DNA of 10,021 nucleotides from the NCBI GenBank assembly GCA_018969805.1, contig JAGWXQ010000035.1, positions 1 to 10,021 on the forward strand, in the 5' to 3' direction. A program made the translations under genes and the position numbers. The notes under the pieces were generated by a model. The model had not been told where the DNA came from. It did not search any database and saw only the letters and a program-made list of their open reading frames with translations. Position 1 is the first letter of the stretch. The number at the start of each line of letters is the position of its first letter. Below are positions 1-8,200 of the stretch, one piece after another. This DNA is from Paenibacillaceae bacterium (GTDB taxonomy: Bacteria; Bacillota; Bacilli; Paenibacillales; YIM-B00363).

Positions 1-27
1 AAAAAAAAAGGACTCTGATCTGAGTCC
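1..27 (-). terminator. Intrinsic terminator downstream of SLH-subtilase A
   Basis: Read on the minus strand, a 6-bp perfect stem (GGACTC at 22-27 reversed, pairing with 10-15) with a 6-nt loop is followed directly by nine T residues (A1-A9 on the plus strand). The hairpin plus U-tract lies about 64 bp after the stop codon of the subtilase gene ending at 91, so it most likely ends that transcript. The 63 bases between hairpin and stop codon are AT-rich and show nothing else I can support. Confidence 0.8.
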
Positions 28-90
28 GTATGTTAAACCATCGATCCGATTCACAAAAAACGATCCGTATAATCAGCGTATATTTTATTT

Positions 91-3000
91 CTAACGATAC
101 ACGAGCGGAAACAAACGCACCATCGCAACAGCAACTTCTCCCCGCGTGACCTTGTTTCTTGGAAGTATGTTGTTCTTATTGTCGGTGCTCATTACGCCCG
201 TGTGGACCATCAACGATACGGATGGAAGTGCGTACGATTGGATGCGCAATGCATCTGTGCTTTGTACAGGATCGACGTCTGCAATACGGGGCATGACTTT
301 TGCCATCATGACCGCCATTTGTTCGCGGGTAATCGGTGCATTTGGAGAAAACGTGCCATCTGGATATCCTTGGATCACCCCCGCACGCACAGCCGCTGCC
401 ACGTACGGAGCGTACCATGCCGCATTGTTCGTATCCGAAAACGTAAGGGTGGGTTGTTCATCGATGGACAATCCCGATGCATAGACGATCATTTTGGCAA
501 ACTGTGCACGCGTTACGACATCATTCACACCAAATTCCCCTTTGCTGTTTCCTACGATCATCCCTTTTGCTTGCGCACGGGTCACTGAATCGTATGCCCA
601 ATGATTTGTGGGAACGTCTGCAAACGACGTGGTTGCTTCGGTAACGACAAACGTTCCAGGACGATCGACTTTTGTCATCCATGCGGATGTTTTTGTATCG
701 TATCGTGCGGGCAAACTGCTCGTCTTCCCTTGGGCATCTGTAAAACGCACATGCGTCACATCGATCTGTAGTGCATCCCGAGGCACATACGGTATGCGCA
801 CTTCGAGCGGTGCGTCAAACGATGTTGCCGCTTGCTCTTTTCCTGATTGGTCTACCACAGTCGCATTGAGCTGCACCGCGTGTTGTGCCTGCGATGCACT
901 GCCACGCAACGCACTGCTGGAGCGCACTGACTCTACACTCAGCGTAATCATTTTTGCTTCTTTCTCCACTCCTTTGTTCACAGTAACATCCATTTTTGGC
1001 GTTTGAATGACGACACCTTCGATTCCCGTTTGCATCGCCGCATTCAGTGCATCCATCGGCAGCGTCGCTTTGACGCTCTGCGCCTCCTGTGTCGGCTTCA
1101 CATCAATGTACACGACATTTTGTACAGCGGCTTCGGTGCGTGGCATGCGTTGCGCAACGCGCAACGCACTTGCTGCTTTCGTGGCGACTTCTTTGGCGAT
1201 CTGCTCATTCCATTGCACGTGTGCGATTCCGTTTGCAGGAGACGGCGCAATCGGTACCGTGGATGCAGTTTCGAGCACTTGTTGCACCACATCGCGCATC
1301 TCTTGTGCCAACAACACGTTCGCTCTTCCAAAACGTTTTGTTTTTGGCAGCATCATTTGTGTCGCACGAATGACATCCAGAGCGATCGCCTCCGCTGTAG
1401 CGATGTCTGATTTCGCAATCAACATGTGCGCTCCTTCTAATAGCGTTTGAGTTTGTTGCAGTATCGTTTTTTGGTTCGCCTTTGTATCGTCAAATTTCGT
1501 CGTCATTTCGGTAATCGACTTTGCGATCGTTTCTCCAATGCTGCGCACTTGCGTCGATGATAACGACCCGAGTGCATTTTTTACTGTTGCGAGTGCCGCA
1601 CGCACATTGCGATCGTCTGAAGCACCGAGCAACGCGTTTGGATCAAGTGATCGTGTGACGGCATCCAAGGAGAGACGGTCTTTTTTCTCTTCTTGCGCAG
1701 GCGCGATCGGCTGTACAGTCACAGAAGGAACTACAGGTTGTATCGTATTTGGTGGAGTGGATGGTGGTGGACTGGATGGTGGTGAACTGGATGGTGCTGG
1801 ACTGGATGGTGGTGGACTGGATGGTGGTGTAGGGAGTTGGGCAGCTTGTTGGATTTGTATGACGTGCACTGCTTTGTTCAAGGCAAGAAAAACTTTTGCG
1901 TATCGCGAAACACCCGTCGTATTTGGTGTCGCGATAAATGCGAGCGCATCTGCATCCGTACCTTCTAAACGATCAACATCGACCCAATCTGAATCAATAT
2001 CAAGAATTCTCCAATGTGGACGGTTCGTGTGCATGACAAATGACCGTTGACCTCCTTCGCTCGGTAGTGCGATGGCTGTTCGTGCTGAATACGTATCGTT
2101 TATCGGGTTGTACACGTTATATACCGTGCCGTTCATCTTCAGCTCCACGGGTTTGAGCATGGGGTATTCTACGACCAGTTCGACGATTCCGTCATCGTTT
2201 ATTGTCATAGAAACGAAGTCAATACCAGGGTGCACGAAAAAATCCGCACTGATTAGTTCTGGAAACTTTTTCCAGTTTGCAGGCTGTAACGTAATTTCGG
2301 CGCGTATGAACGTAATCGGTGGAAACACATCGGTATCGTCCAATTCCACAAACGTACGATCTGTTTCATTCGTTTGCGGAGACAAAGCATGTTCTGATGG
2401 TGTTGGTGGTGTTGGTGGTGTTGGTGGTGCAACATCCTCTTGCTCGACAAGCCACCTCGTTACTTTTGCGACCACATCTGTATTCGCCCAATGAGCATGC
2501 ATATAATCCCCAACATACGTATTTATTTCTGGATATAACAGTTGCAATACGCCATCAGTAATTGTAGATACCTCTCGAATCCCTTTCAATGCACGTACAT
2601 ACTCCGTGATCGCGGGAAACTGGGCATTTGATTGAAAATCACTGGCATAATGATTGGATGCAATCCATGACATCGCCTCTGCATTAATAAAATCCAGTCC
2701 CGTCCACGATGTCGCCTCAGGATTCTCCAGCAGTGAAAAACCCAAAATGTTTTGCACATCTTTTGCGAACGAGGCTGCTTTTTGTTCGAACATCGCCTCA
2801 TACTGCGCAACGACTTCATGCACGACCAAATTGCCTGCTGCATCTACGTACTTCGGATCTGTCGAATCGACAAACGTACGAATTCCATCTACATACGGTC
2901 CTACGTCCCACAACGAATGATCGAGCGTCTCAAATAACCCCCGCAACATGTCCATCGCATCTGCGACGCGCGCATATTCTTTCAACGTCATTAAATGGGT

Positions 3001-4953
3001 ACGCACGTCTGCAATGCTTCTGTTGTCGGTCACCCACGTTTGGCGTTCTGCTGTCGTCGGATCGCGCAGCAACAATGCATTGTACAACCCAACGATAAGC
3101 GATGCACGATTCGTGTTTGCTTTCACAAAGCCTACGCCATACGTCCACGTCGCTTGTCCCTCATTTCCTTGAATGATCGGTCGGACAAATATTTTGACGT
3201 GTTCCCCTGGAAGAAGGGCATTTTGATCCGATGCCTCCACAGGTCCCGACACATCGATCGACGCACTCGTCGTCTGCCGCACAGTCCCTTGCAGCGGAGC
3301 GGTGTCGCCTAGACGACCGTATCCGACTTCATACGCTGTAGCGTTTGGAAACGGTTGCCAGCGCACAGAGATGTTTTGCGCATGCGTCCCTTTGGAGACG
3401 ATCAATGCCGGCGGAGCATACAAAACTGTCGGATCGGCGGTATTTTGCGTGATCGGTGGCATCGTGCCTACCGGCGCGCGAACGCGTCCATGACCATATC
3501 GTACGTCCCATCCTGGTGTCCCTTTGTCTTCTGCATATGCGTACAATCTTTGGCGCAGTGTAGCGACACTACAGTCCATACATTGTTGCCTAAGCAGTGC
3601 CATGATGCCTGAGACGTACGGTGCCGCCATAGAAGTACCACTCGCTTTTGCATACGTATTTCCCGGCATCGTGCTCAATATGTGCACACCTGGTGCCGTT
3701 ACGCGGACTCCATCCCCATAGTTTGACCACGGTGCCAAACGATCATTACGATCGGTCGCCCCGACCGCGACAACAAAACGATTTCTTGCAGGGTATCCCT
3801 CGCATTGATAGCACCCGTCGTTGCCTGCTGCTGCGACGATGGCGATGTTGCTTGCTTCCGCAATATCGATCAAACGCTGCACCGATGGGAAATACAATGG
3901 TCCTACCAGACTCATGTTGATCACATGCGCCTTATTTATAATGCACCACTCAATCCCCGCCATCATGTCGTAGGTACTCCCCAATCCATCATCGTTAAGC
4001 ACTTTCACCGCGATGATGTCTGCTTGTGGGGCAACCCCCACTACGCCTCGATCGTTGTCACGGGCACCGATAATACCCGCAACATGCGTGCCGTGTCCAT
4101 CGCGATCAGCATAATCCGTAGTTTGACTACCACCGACGACACTGACCGCTTTTGTGATTTGTACATCTTCGTGCTTTACGTCTACTCCGGTGTCCACGAC
4201 GCATACCCGCACTCCTTTTCCCGTCAACCCTGCTTGCCACGCTTGTGGTGCTTGAATGTGATCGATGCCATAATCTTTTGTTTGTCCATTGACGCTGATC
4301 GGATCATTCGCTGGAGTGGACATGGGAATTTTTTTGTCTTCAGTAATGCGCACGACGTTTGGATTGGCACGCAGCTGGGCATAACTTTGCGGTGTCACCA
4401 TTTGCCGATGCATCGGTACGAGCTGTAAACCCGACGTACTCCCGACATCTTCACGGCGCGCAGCAAAATCGCTGTACGTCACGACCACTGACGTCATGTC
4501 GATGCCTCCATTTTTTTGCCATGTCAACACTTCTTGCGTATTGTGTGTCGTCATCGCATCCTGCTCACGCGTACTGCGATCAGTAGGTGTTTGTACATCA
4601 TCTGTTTGGCGTACGGTGAGCACGTGTTGTTGCGTACCGATGCGAAATACGACATCCCCAACCCTCAAAGCAGAAGCATTTGGAGATACGCGCACATCGA
4701 CGATCGCCGTACTATCTCCGGACATCGGTGATACAGAAATCCACGATGGCACTTCCACGACATCCCATGGAGAAGCACCTATGACGGGTATGCGTACGGC
4801 ATCTCCTTGCGCCTTCGCCTCAAAAACGTGCATCCCAATGCCTGAATCATATTGCGCTCCAGCTGTTTGGGGCGTAAGGACGCACGTTCCAAACACGACG
4901 ACGATCAGAAATCGAACTACTGCACTCCGTCCTACCAGCTGCTTCAACCGCAT
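91..4953 (-). CDS. SLH-anchored subtilisin-like serine protease A (complete)
   Basis: Secreted S8-family endopeptidase expected to act on the outer cell surface. Numbered from the ATG at 4951-4953 (1620 residues): signal peptide 1-33, ending in an AGA cleavage site; BACON-like beta domain about 42-116; I9-like propeptide about 145-210; catalytic domain about 225-495 with Asp254 (VVDTG), His287 (GHGTH), oxyanion Asn378 (AAAGN) and Ser441 (GTSMA). The spacing resembles subtilisin D32/H64/N155/S221. Then come an Fn3-like domain about 514-613, a DUF4214-like motif about 616-662, an unrecognised helical module about 666-836, a PTP linker, a beta module about 872-938, a second BACON-like domain about 962-1036, a Pro/Ser linker about 1041-1069, a helical then beta pre-SLH region about 1091-1439, and three SLH repeats from 1444 to 1616, the third degenerate. 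All cysteines of the mature protein lie in the catalytic domain. An in-frame ATG at 4993-4995 would add 14 residues, but it lacks a ribosome binding site and sits at the predicted transcription start; the chosen ATG has an SD-like GGGGTG six bases upstream and opens a normal signal peptide. The substrate is unknown. Confidence 0.93.
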   Translation of the reverse strand: MRLKQLVGRSAVVRFLIVVVFGTCVLTPQTAGAQYDSGIGMHVFEAKAQGDAVRIPVIGASPWDVVEVPSWISVSPMSGDSTAIVDVRVSPNASALRVGDVVFRIGTQQHVLTVRQTDDVQTPTDRSTREQDAMTTHNTQEVLTWQKNGGIDMTSVVVTYSDFAARREDVGSTSGLQLVPMHRQMVTPQSYAQLRANPNVVRITEDKKIPMSTPANDPISVNGQTKDYGIDHIQAPQAWQAGLTGKGVRVCVVDTGVDVKHEDVQITKAVSVVGGSQTTDYADRDGHGTHVAGIIGARDNDRGVVGVAPQADIIAVKVLNDDGLGSTYDMMAGIEWCIINKAHVINMSLVGPLYFPSVQRLIDIAEASNIAIVAAAGNDGCYQCEGYPARNRFVVAVGATDRNDRLAPWSNYGDGVRVTAPGVHILSTMPGNTYAKASGTSMAAPYVSGIMALLRQQCMDCSVATLRQRLYAYAEDKGTPGWDVRYGHGRVRAPVGTMPPITQNTADPTVLYAPPALIVSKGTHAQNISVRWQPFPNATAYEVGYGRLGDTAPLQGTVRQTTSASIDVSGPVEASDQNALLPGEHVKIFVRPIIQGNEGQATWTYGVGFVKANTNRASLIVGLYNALLLRDPTTAERQTWVTDNRSIADVRTHLMTLKEYARVADAMDMLRGLFETLDHSLWDVGPYVDGIRTFVDSTDPKYVDAAGNLVVHEVVAQYEAMFEQKAASFAKDVQNILGFSLLENPEATSWTGLDFINAEAMSWIASNHYASDFQSNAQFPAITEYVRALKGIREVSTITDGVLQLLYPEINTYVGDYMHAHWANTDVVAKVTRWLVEQEDVAPPTPPTPPTPSEHALSPQTNETDRTFVELDDTDVFPPITFIRAEITLQPANWKKFPELISADFFVHPGIDFVSMTINDDGIVELVVEYPMLKPVELKMNGTVYNVYNPINDTYSARTAIALPSEGGQRSFVMHTNRPHWRILDIDSDWVDVDRLEGTDADALAFIATPNTTGVSRYAKVFLALNKAVHVIQIQQAAQLPTPPSSPPPSSPAPSSSPPSSPPPSTPPNTIQPVVPSVTVQPIAPAQEEKKDRLSLDAVTRSLDPNALLGASDDRNVRAALATVKNALGSLSSTQVRSIGETIAKSITEMTTKFDDTKANQKTILQQTQTLLEGAHMLIAKSDIATAEAIALDVIRATQMMLPKTKRFGRANVLLAQEMRDVVQQVLETASTVPIAPSPANGIAHVQWNEQIAKEVATKAASALRVAQRMPRTEAAVQNVVYIDVKPTQEAQSVKATLPMDALNAAMQTGIEGVVIQTPKMDVTVNKGVEKEAKMITLSVESVRSSSALRGSASQAQHAVQLNATVVDQSGKEQAATSFDAPLEVRIPYVPRDALQIDVTHVRFTDAQGKTSSLPARYDTKTSAWMTKVDRPGTFVVTEATTSFADVPTNHWAYDSVTRAQAKGMIVGNSKGEFGVNDVVTRAQFAKMIVYASGLSIDEQPTLTFSDTNNAAWYAPYVAAAVRAGVIQGYPDGTFSPNAPITREQMAVMMAKVMPRIADVDPVQSTDALRIQSYALPSVSLMVHTGVMSTDNKNNILPRNKVTRGEVAVAMVRLFPLVYR
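106..627 (-). other. Three SLH repeats, cell-wall anchor of subtilase A
   Basis: The C-terminal region encodes three SLH units, at about 490-627, 295-444 and 106-240. The first two are clear (FADVPTNHWA; WYAPYVAAAVRAGVIQGY with PDGTF). The third has lost most of its N-terminal half and is recognised mainly by VTRGE and the final RLFPLVY. The signature TRAE motifs read TRAQ, TREQ and TRGE. In characterised SLH proteins these repeats bind pyruvylated secondary cell-wall polymer; that partner is inferred, since no csaB-like gene is in the window. Confidence 0.88.
1751..1834 (-). repeat. 15-bp tandem repeat encoding Pro/Ser linker
   Basis: Four full 15-bp units (consensus on the plus strand GGTGGTGGACTGGAT) occupy 1763-1822, with partial units on both sides. 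They differ by single substitutions and stay in frame, giving a Pro/Ser-rich linker. It separates the second BACON-like domain from the pre-SLH region, so it probably acts as an extended, flexible wall spacer. Confidence 0.85.
2399..2430 (-). repeat. 9-bp tandem repeat encoding PTP linker
   Basis: Three exact 9-bp units (GGTGTTGGT on the plus strand, 2399-2425) plus a partial fourth encode a short Pro-Pro-Thr linker between the helical module and the following beta module of subtilase A. Subtilase B has no comparable repeat at this point. Confidence 0.8.
3847..4113 (-). repeat. Highly conserved catalytic-core tract, copy A
   Basis: This 267-bp stretch runs from the catalytic-His motif to the helix before the oxyanion Asn. 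It aligns without gaps to 9090-9356 in the neighbouring paralogue. By hand count 33 of 267 bases differ (about 88% identity), with uninterrupted identical runs of 26 and 29 bp. The protein just downstream falls to about 56% identity, so this tract stands out as a dispersed direct repeat some 5.2 kb from its partner. Confidence 0.75.
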
Positions 4954-4959
4954 GGACAA

Positions 4960-4968
4960 CACCCCTTT
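4960..4968 (-). promoter_or_regulatory. Ribosome binding site that decides the start of subtilase A
   Basis: On the minus strand AAAGGGGTG lies six bases before the ATG at 4951-4953. GGGGTG can pair with the anti-Shine-Dalgarno sequence over six positions with one G-U pair. The alternative upstream ATG (4993-4995) is preceded only by A/T sequence. This favours the internal ATG, which also gives a textbook signal peptide start (MRLKQLVGR). Confidence 0.65.
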
Positions 4969-4999
4969 AACAAAATTTTTACCCGCTTTGTACATGATA

Positions 5000-5028
5000 A
5001 TTATACATTATAATTTTATAAAATACAA
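5000..5028 (-). promoter_or_regulatory. Candidate sigma-A-type promoter for subtilase A
   Basis: On the minus strand a perfect -10 TATAAT (5000-5005) lies 17 bp after TTGTAT (5023-5028), which matches the -35 consensus at only its first three bases. Transcription would start near 4993, leaving a leader of about 40 nt before the preferred ATG. The region is so AT-rich that other TATAAT matches occur (for example 5034-5039), so the exact promoter is uncertain even though a promoter in this gap is likely. Confidence 0.5.
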
Positions 5029-5045
5029 CTGCTATTATATAACTT

Positions 5046-5062
5046 TGATTCGCGCGAAATCA
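5046..5062. promoter_or_regulatory. GC-rich palindrome upstream of the promoter, possible operator
   Basis: A 10-bp perfect palindrome TTCGCGCGAA (5049-5058), extended by TGATT/AATCA arms, is the only GC-rich island in an otherwise A/T-dominated intergenic region. Its centre is about 60 bp upstream of the predicted transcription start of subtilase A, a typical activator position, and it abuts the alternative -10 at 5034-5039. A regulator site is an inference; I recognise no specific regulator consensus. Confidence 0.35.
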
Positions 5063-5165
5063 CCATATATTATTGTTCAAAATTATTTGTAATTTTATCA
5101 ATTTAAACTAAATAAATCACAAATATATGTATCAATATATCCGCATTGTTTATATAGTTACGCAG

Positions 5166-5200
5166 AAAAAAAGAACCGATCGTTGATCGGTTCTTTTTTT
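5166..5200. terminator. Intrinsic terminator downstream of SLH-subtilase B
   Basis: A perfect 9-bp stem (5173-5181 with 5185-5193, GAACCGATC and its complement) has a 3-nt loop and is flanked by seven A on one side and seven T on the other. It begins 8 bp after the stop codon of subtilase B. The symmetry makes it usable on both strands, but only the minus strand has a gene running into it here. It separates the two protease genes transcriptionally. Confidence 0.9.
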
Positions 5201-5207
5201 CTTCCAC

Positions 5208-8200
5208 TTACTGCACGGCATACACGAGCGGGAACAGACGATAAATCGCCGCTGCTGTTTCTGCACGCGTTGAATGTTGCTGTGGTTGAAATTCTTGATT
5301 TTGTCGTCCCTGCACAATGTTTGCTTCTACAGCTGTGACGATTGCTGCTCGCGCATACGGGCGAATGGCTTGTCGATCAACAAACGGCAACGCATCTCCC
5401 GCCGTGTCTGTCGATTGAACAGACAATACTTTGGCAAGCATGACAGCCATTTGTTCGCGGGTAATGAACGCATTCGGTGCAAAAGTTCCGTCTAAAAATC
5501 CTGTTATGATCCCAGCTTTGACTGCTGCAGCAACGTATGGCGCATACCATGCGTCTTTGTTCGTGTCTGTAAATAATACGTTCGTATTTTCGTTTCGTGG
5601 CAGTCCCGTCGCCAGAACGAGCATTTTCGTAAACTCTGCACGCGTCACATTGCTTCTTGGATCAAATGATCCATCCGCACGACCGGATATAATGCCTTTG
5701 GATGCCAACGACTGAATCGGCGAAGATGCCCAATACGTCTGTGCCACATCAGAAAATGTTGTCGTATTTTGTTTCACGACAAAAGTTCCTAATTTTGTAG
5801 TCAGAAATACAACCTCTCCAAACTGAGCATCATACTTTGCGGGAATTGTCGTCTCCGAACCATCTTCATTCCGATGCAATACCGCGAGTTCGTCTGTTTT
5901 TTGTCCTTCGCGCAAAGCAAATGGAATGCGCACCGTCATCGGTTCATTCATCGTTGGCATACTAAATTTTTTCCCATTTTGCTCCGATACGATTCCGGTC
6001 AATACGATCGCAGTTTGCGTATGATTACCAGTGGCGCTGCCACGAATGTTCGTTTCCCCAAAGGCAACATCCAACGTTCCTTGTTTGGGCAATGCGCGAA
6101 CCGGCATGTTCCATTGAAACTTTGGCGTGCGCACTTCCAGACGCGCAAGCCCTTGACGTTGTGCCGTAGTGACGGCATCAAGCGGGATCGCAATTCCACG
6201 TTCGCTGTTCTCTTGCTCTACTTGGATACGGACAGTCGGCACGATGCGCGATGCAACGCCTTTGGCGCGTAGTTTTTCCGAATATTTTTGCGCCGCCAAT
6301 ACGGCTTCTGCGGTTTTGCCGGACAGTCCTTGCGCAATACCCGCCAACGATCCACCGTTGATTGTAGACGCGCTTGCAACAGCTTGCATCCCCAGTTGTT
6401 GTGCCGCTTGCACCAGCAATTGCGATTCGCGCTTAACGGTACTCGTCTTACCGATCATTTCCGACACCGCATCGATGACCGAAGCACCTACCGTTTGGGC
6501 AATCGATGCGTCTGCGCGTGCCATAATCGCTTGCGCCCCTGCGACAATTTGATTTGCATGAACGAAAGCGATTTTGTTGTTTTCCATCGACGTTCCGATC
6601 AAGGCTGAGAGCTGTACGAGCACTTTGGTCAGTGTATTTGTGACTGCAACAAATTGCTCCTTTTTTGTATTGCCTGTAATTGAATCCACAAGCTGATCGA
6701 CAGCACGATCCAACGATGCTGATGTTTTTGATGAAAGCAAATTTTCTTTCTCGATCGTTTGCGCAAACGCGACAAGTGCTTGTTCAACTGTCGGCAGTGG
6801 TGCAACAAGAGGCGTTGGTGTCGGGTTTGTCGTTGGCGGTGGTGTCGGGTTTGTCGTTGGCGGTGGTGTCGGGTTTGTCGTTGGCGGTGGTGTTGGGTTT
6901 GTCGTTGGCGGTGGTGTTGGGTTTGTCGTTGGCGGTGGTGTTGGGTTTGTCGTTGGTGGTGCTGTGTTCGGGAATACGACCGTGACGACACCGCTATCGA
7001 TGTCATTGGTTACGGTTGCACCTGAGGGGACACCATCTACTTTAAATGCATTTTTGCTTACCCCGATCAACGTATATCCTTCTTTGGGTACGAGCGTAAT
7101 TTTTGCTGTATACGATTTGTTCGGCTCAAATGATCCATTTTGTGTGATTGCAGGTGCCCACAGCACGGTGCCCGTATACGCATCTGTAGGAGTAATTGTC
7201 GTGACAGGTGTTGCTCCTGTCACTGGTGCAACGAGTCCGCGTATTGGGTCTTTTGCATCGACGACCTGATCTCCGCCAACACCGATCGGACGTTGCCGCA
7301 CTTCTACCGTTCTAAATTCACTTCCATACATAAAAACAACCGTCGATGCACGGGTAAATGTTGTCTGGTTTGGCTTTGCAGTTATTGAAAGTTGCGCTTT
7401 TCCATTCTCATCGGGCTTCAGCTTTTGCGTATTCACGGTGAGCCAGTCGCCACCGTATACAAACGCATCCCATGTTCTGTTCAACGTCAAATCAATTGTC
7501 TTCGTACCACCAATTTTATCAAACACCAAAGAGGATTTGTCCATATTTAATTCAATAACATCAAGCGGGGGGTACGTTAACTCAATCTCAACAAACGATG
7601 GTGTCCGCGTTGCTGTTGCAACCTTGATTGTTGCTCGTTCTGCGGTAAAATGATGTTCAATTTTTTCAATAAGTCCAAACGTCTTCCATTTTGCAGGACG
7701 CAACACCAATCGTACCGAATACACTTTGTCCTTTTCCAATGTGGTCCATGATTCAATAGGATCTCCATTCGCAAACCACTGTTCGGAATCGACCCTCATA
7801 TCCTTAGAAAAACCAGGATTTGCTGAAAAACGCACCTCTCCCACGGTCATCCCAATTTCTGGTACGATGTTGTTTATTTGACCACGCACAGCAGTTGCGG
7901 TACGGGTTTCTTTCAACGCATCAATATACATGCGCATTGCTTCCACTGAGTGATTGGACACGCTCCATGAGATGATTGGGCCATAATCTTCAAATCGCTC
8001 AAGCAATAGAAAACCAAGTTTTTCCTCCACATATTGAGAAAATTGTTTGATTTTTTCAAATTGATCATTTTGTACCTTTTCCACAAACTGTTCAATAGGA
8101 TCTGTTCCGTTTACGTATGCACGTAAGCGGTCAATATCCTGCCATTCATCGTCAAACCGATGCGCGAACCGTCTGTATTCCATACTCAACACGGATTTTG

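Noticed and set aside
42..67. Direct repeat CGATCCG at 42-48 and 61-67 and a TATAAT at 68-73 near the window start
   Set aside because: A 7-bp repeat is expected by chance at this length, and no -35 element or plus-strand gene follows the TATAAT.
1763..1822. Short regularly spaced repeats as a CRISPR-like array
   Set aside because: Units are contiguous with no unique spacers and are in-frame coding sequence for a Pro/Ser linker.
3805..4428. Plus-strand open frame of 207 codons, with a matching 254-codon frame at 8769-9533 whose translation is visibly similar
   Set aside because: Both lie antisense to the catalytic domains. Their likeness follows directly from the paralogous minus-strand genes, and neither has a ribosome site or recognisable domain.
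4496..5092. Plus-strand frame of 198 codons running out of gene A into the intergenic region
   Set aside because: It is antisense to the N-terminal coding region, shows low-complexity Thr/Cys/Ile-rich translation in the AT-rich tail, and has no ribosome site.
6629..7006. Minus-strand frame with a His/Gln/Arg-rich repeat translation, and plus-strand frames rich in Trp-Arg-Cys or Leu-Ala-Val-Val repeats
   Set aside because: These are out-of-frame readings of the 24-bp linker repeat. A repeat with a unit divisible by three stays open in several frames.
7567..7572. Run of six G inside subtilase B as a possible phase-variation tract
   Set aside because: It is too short for frequent slippage and the frame is intact around it.
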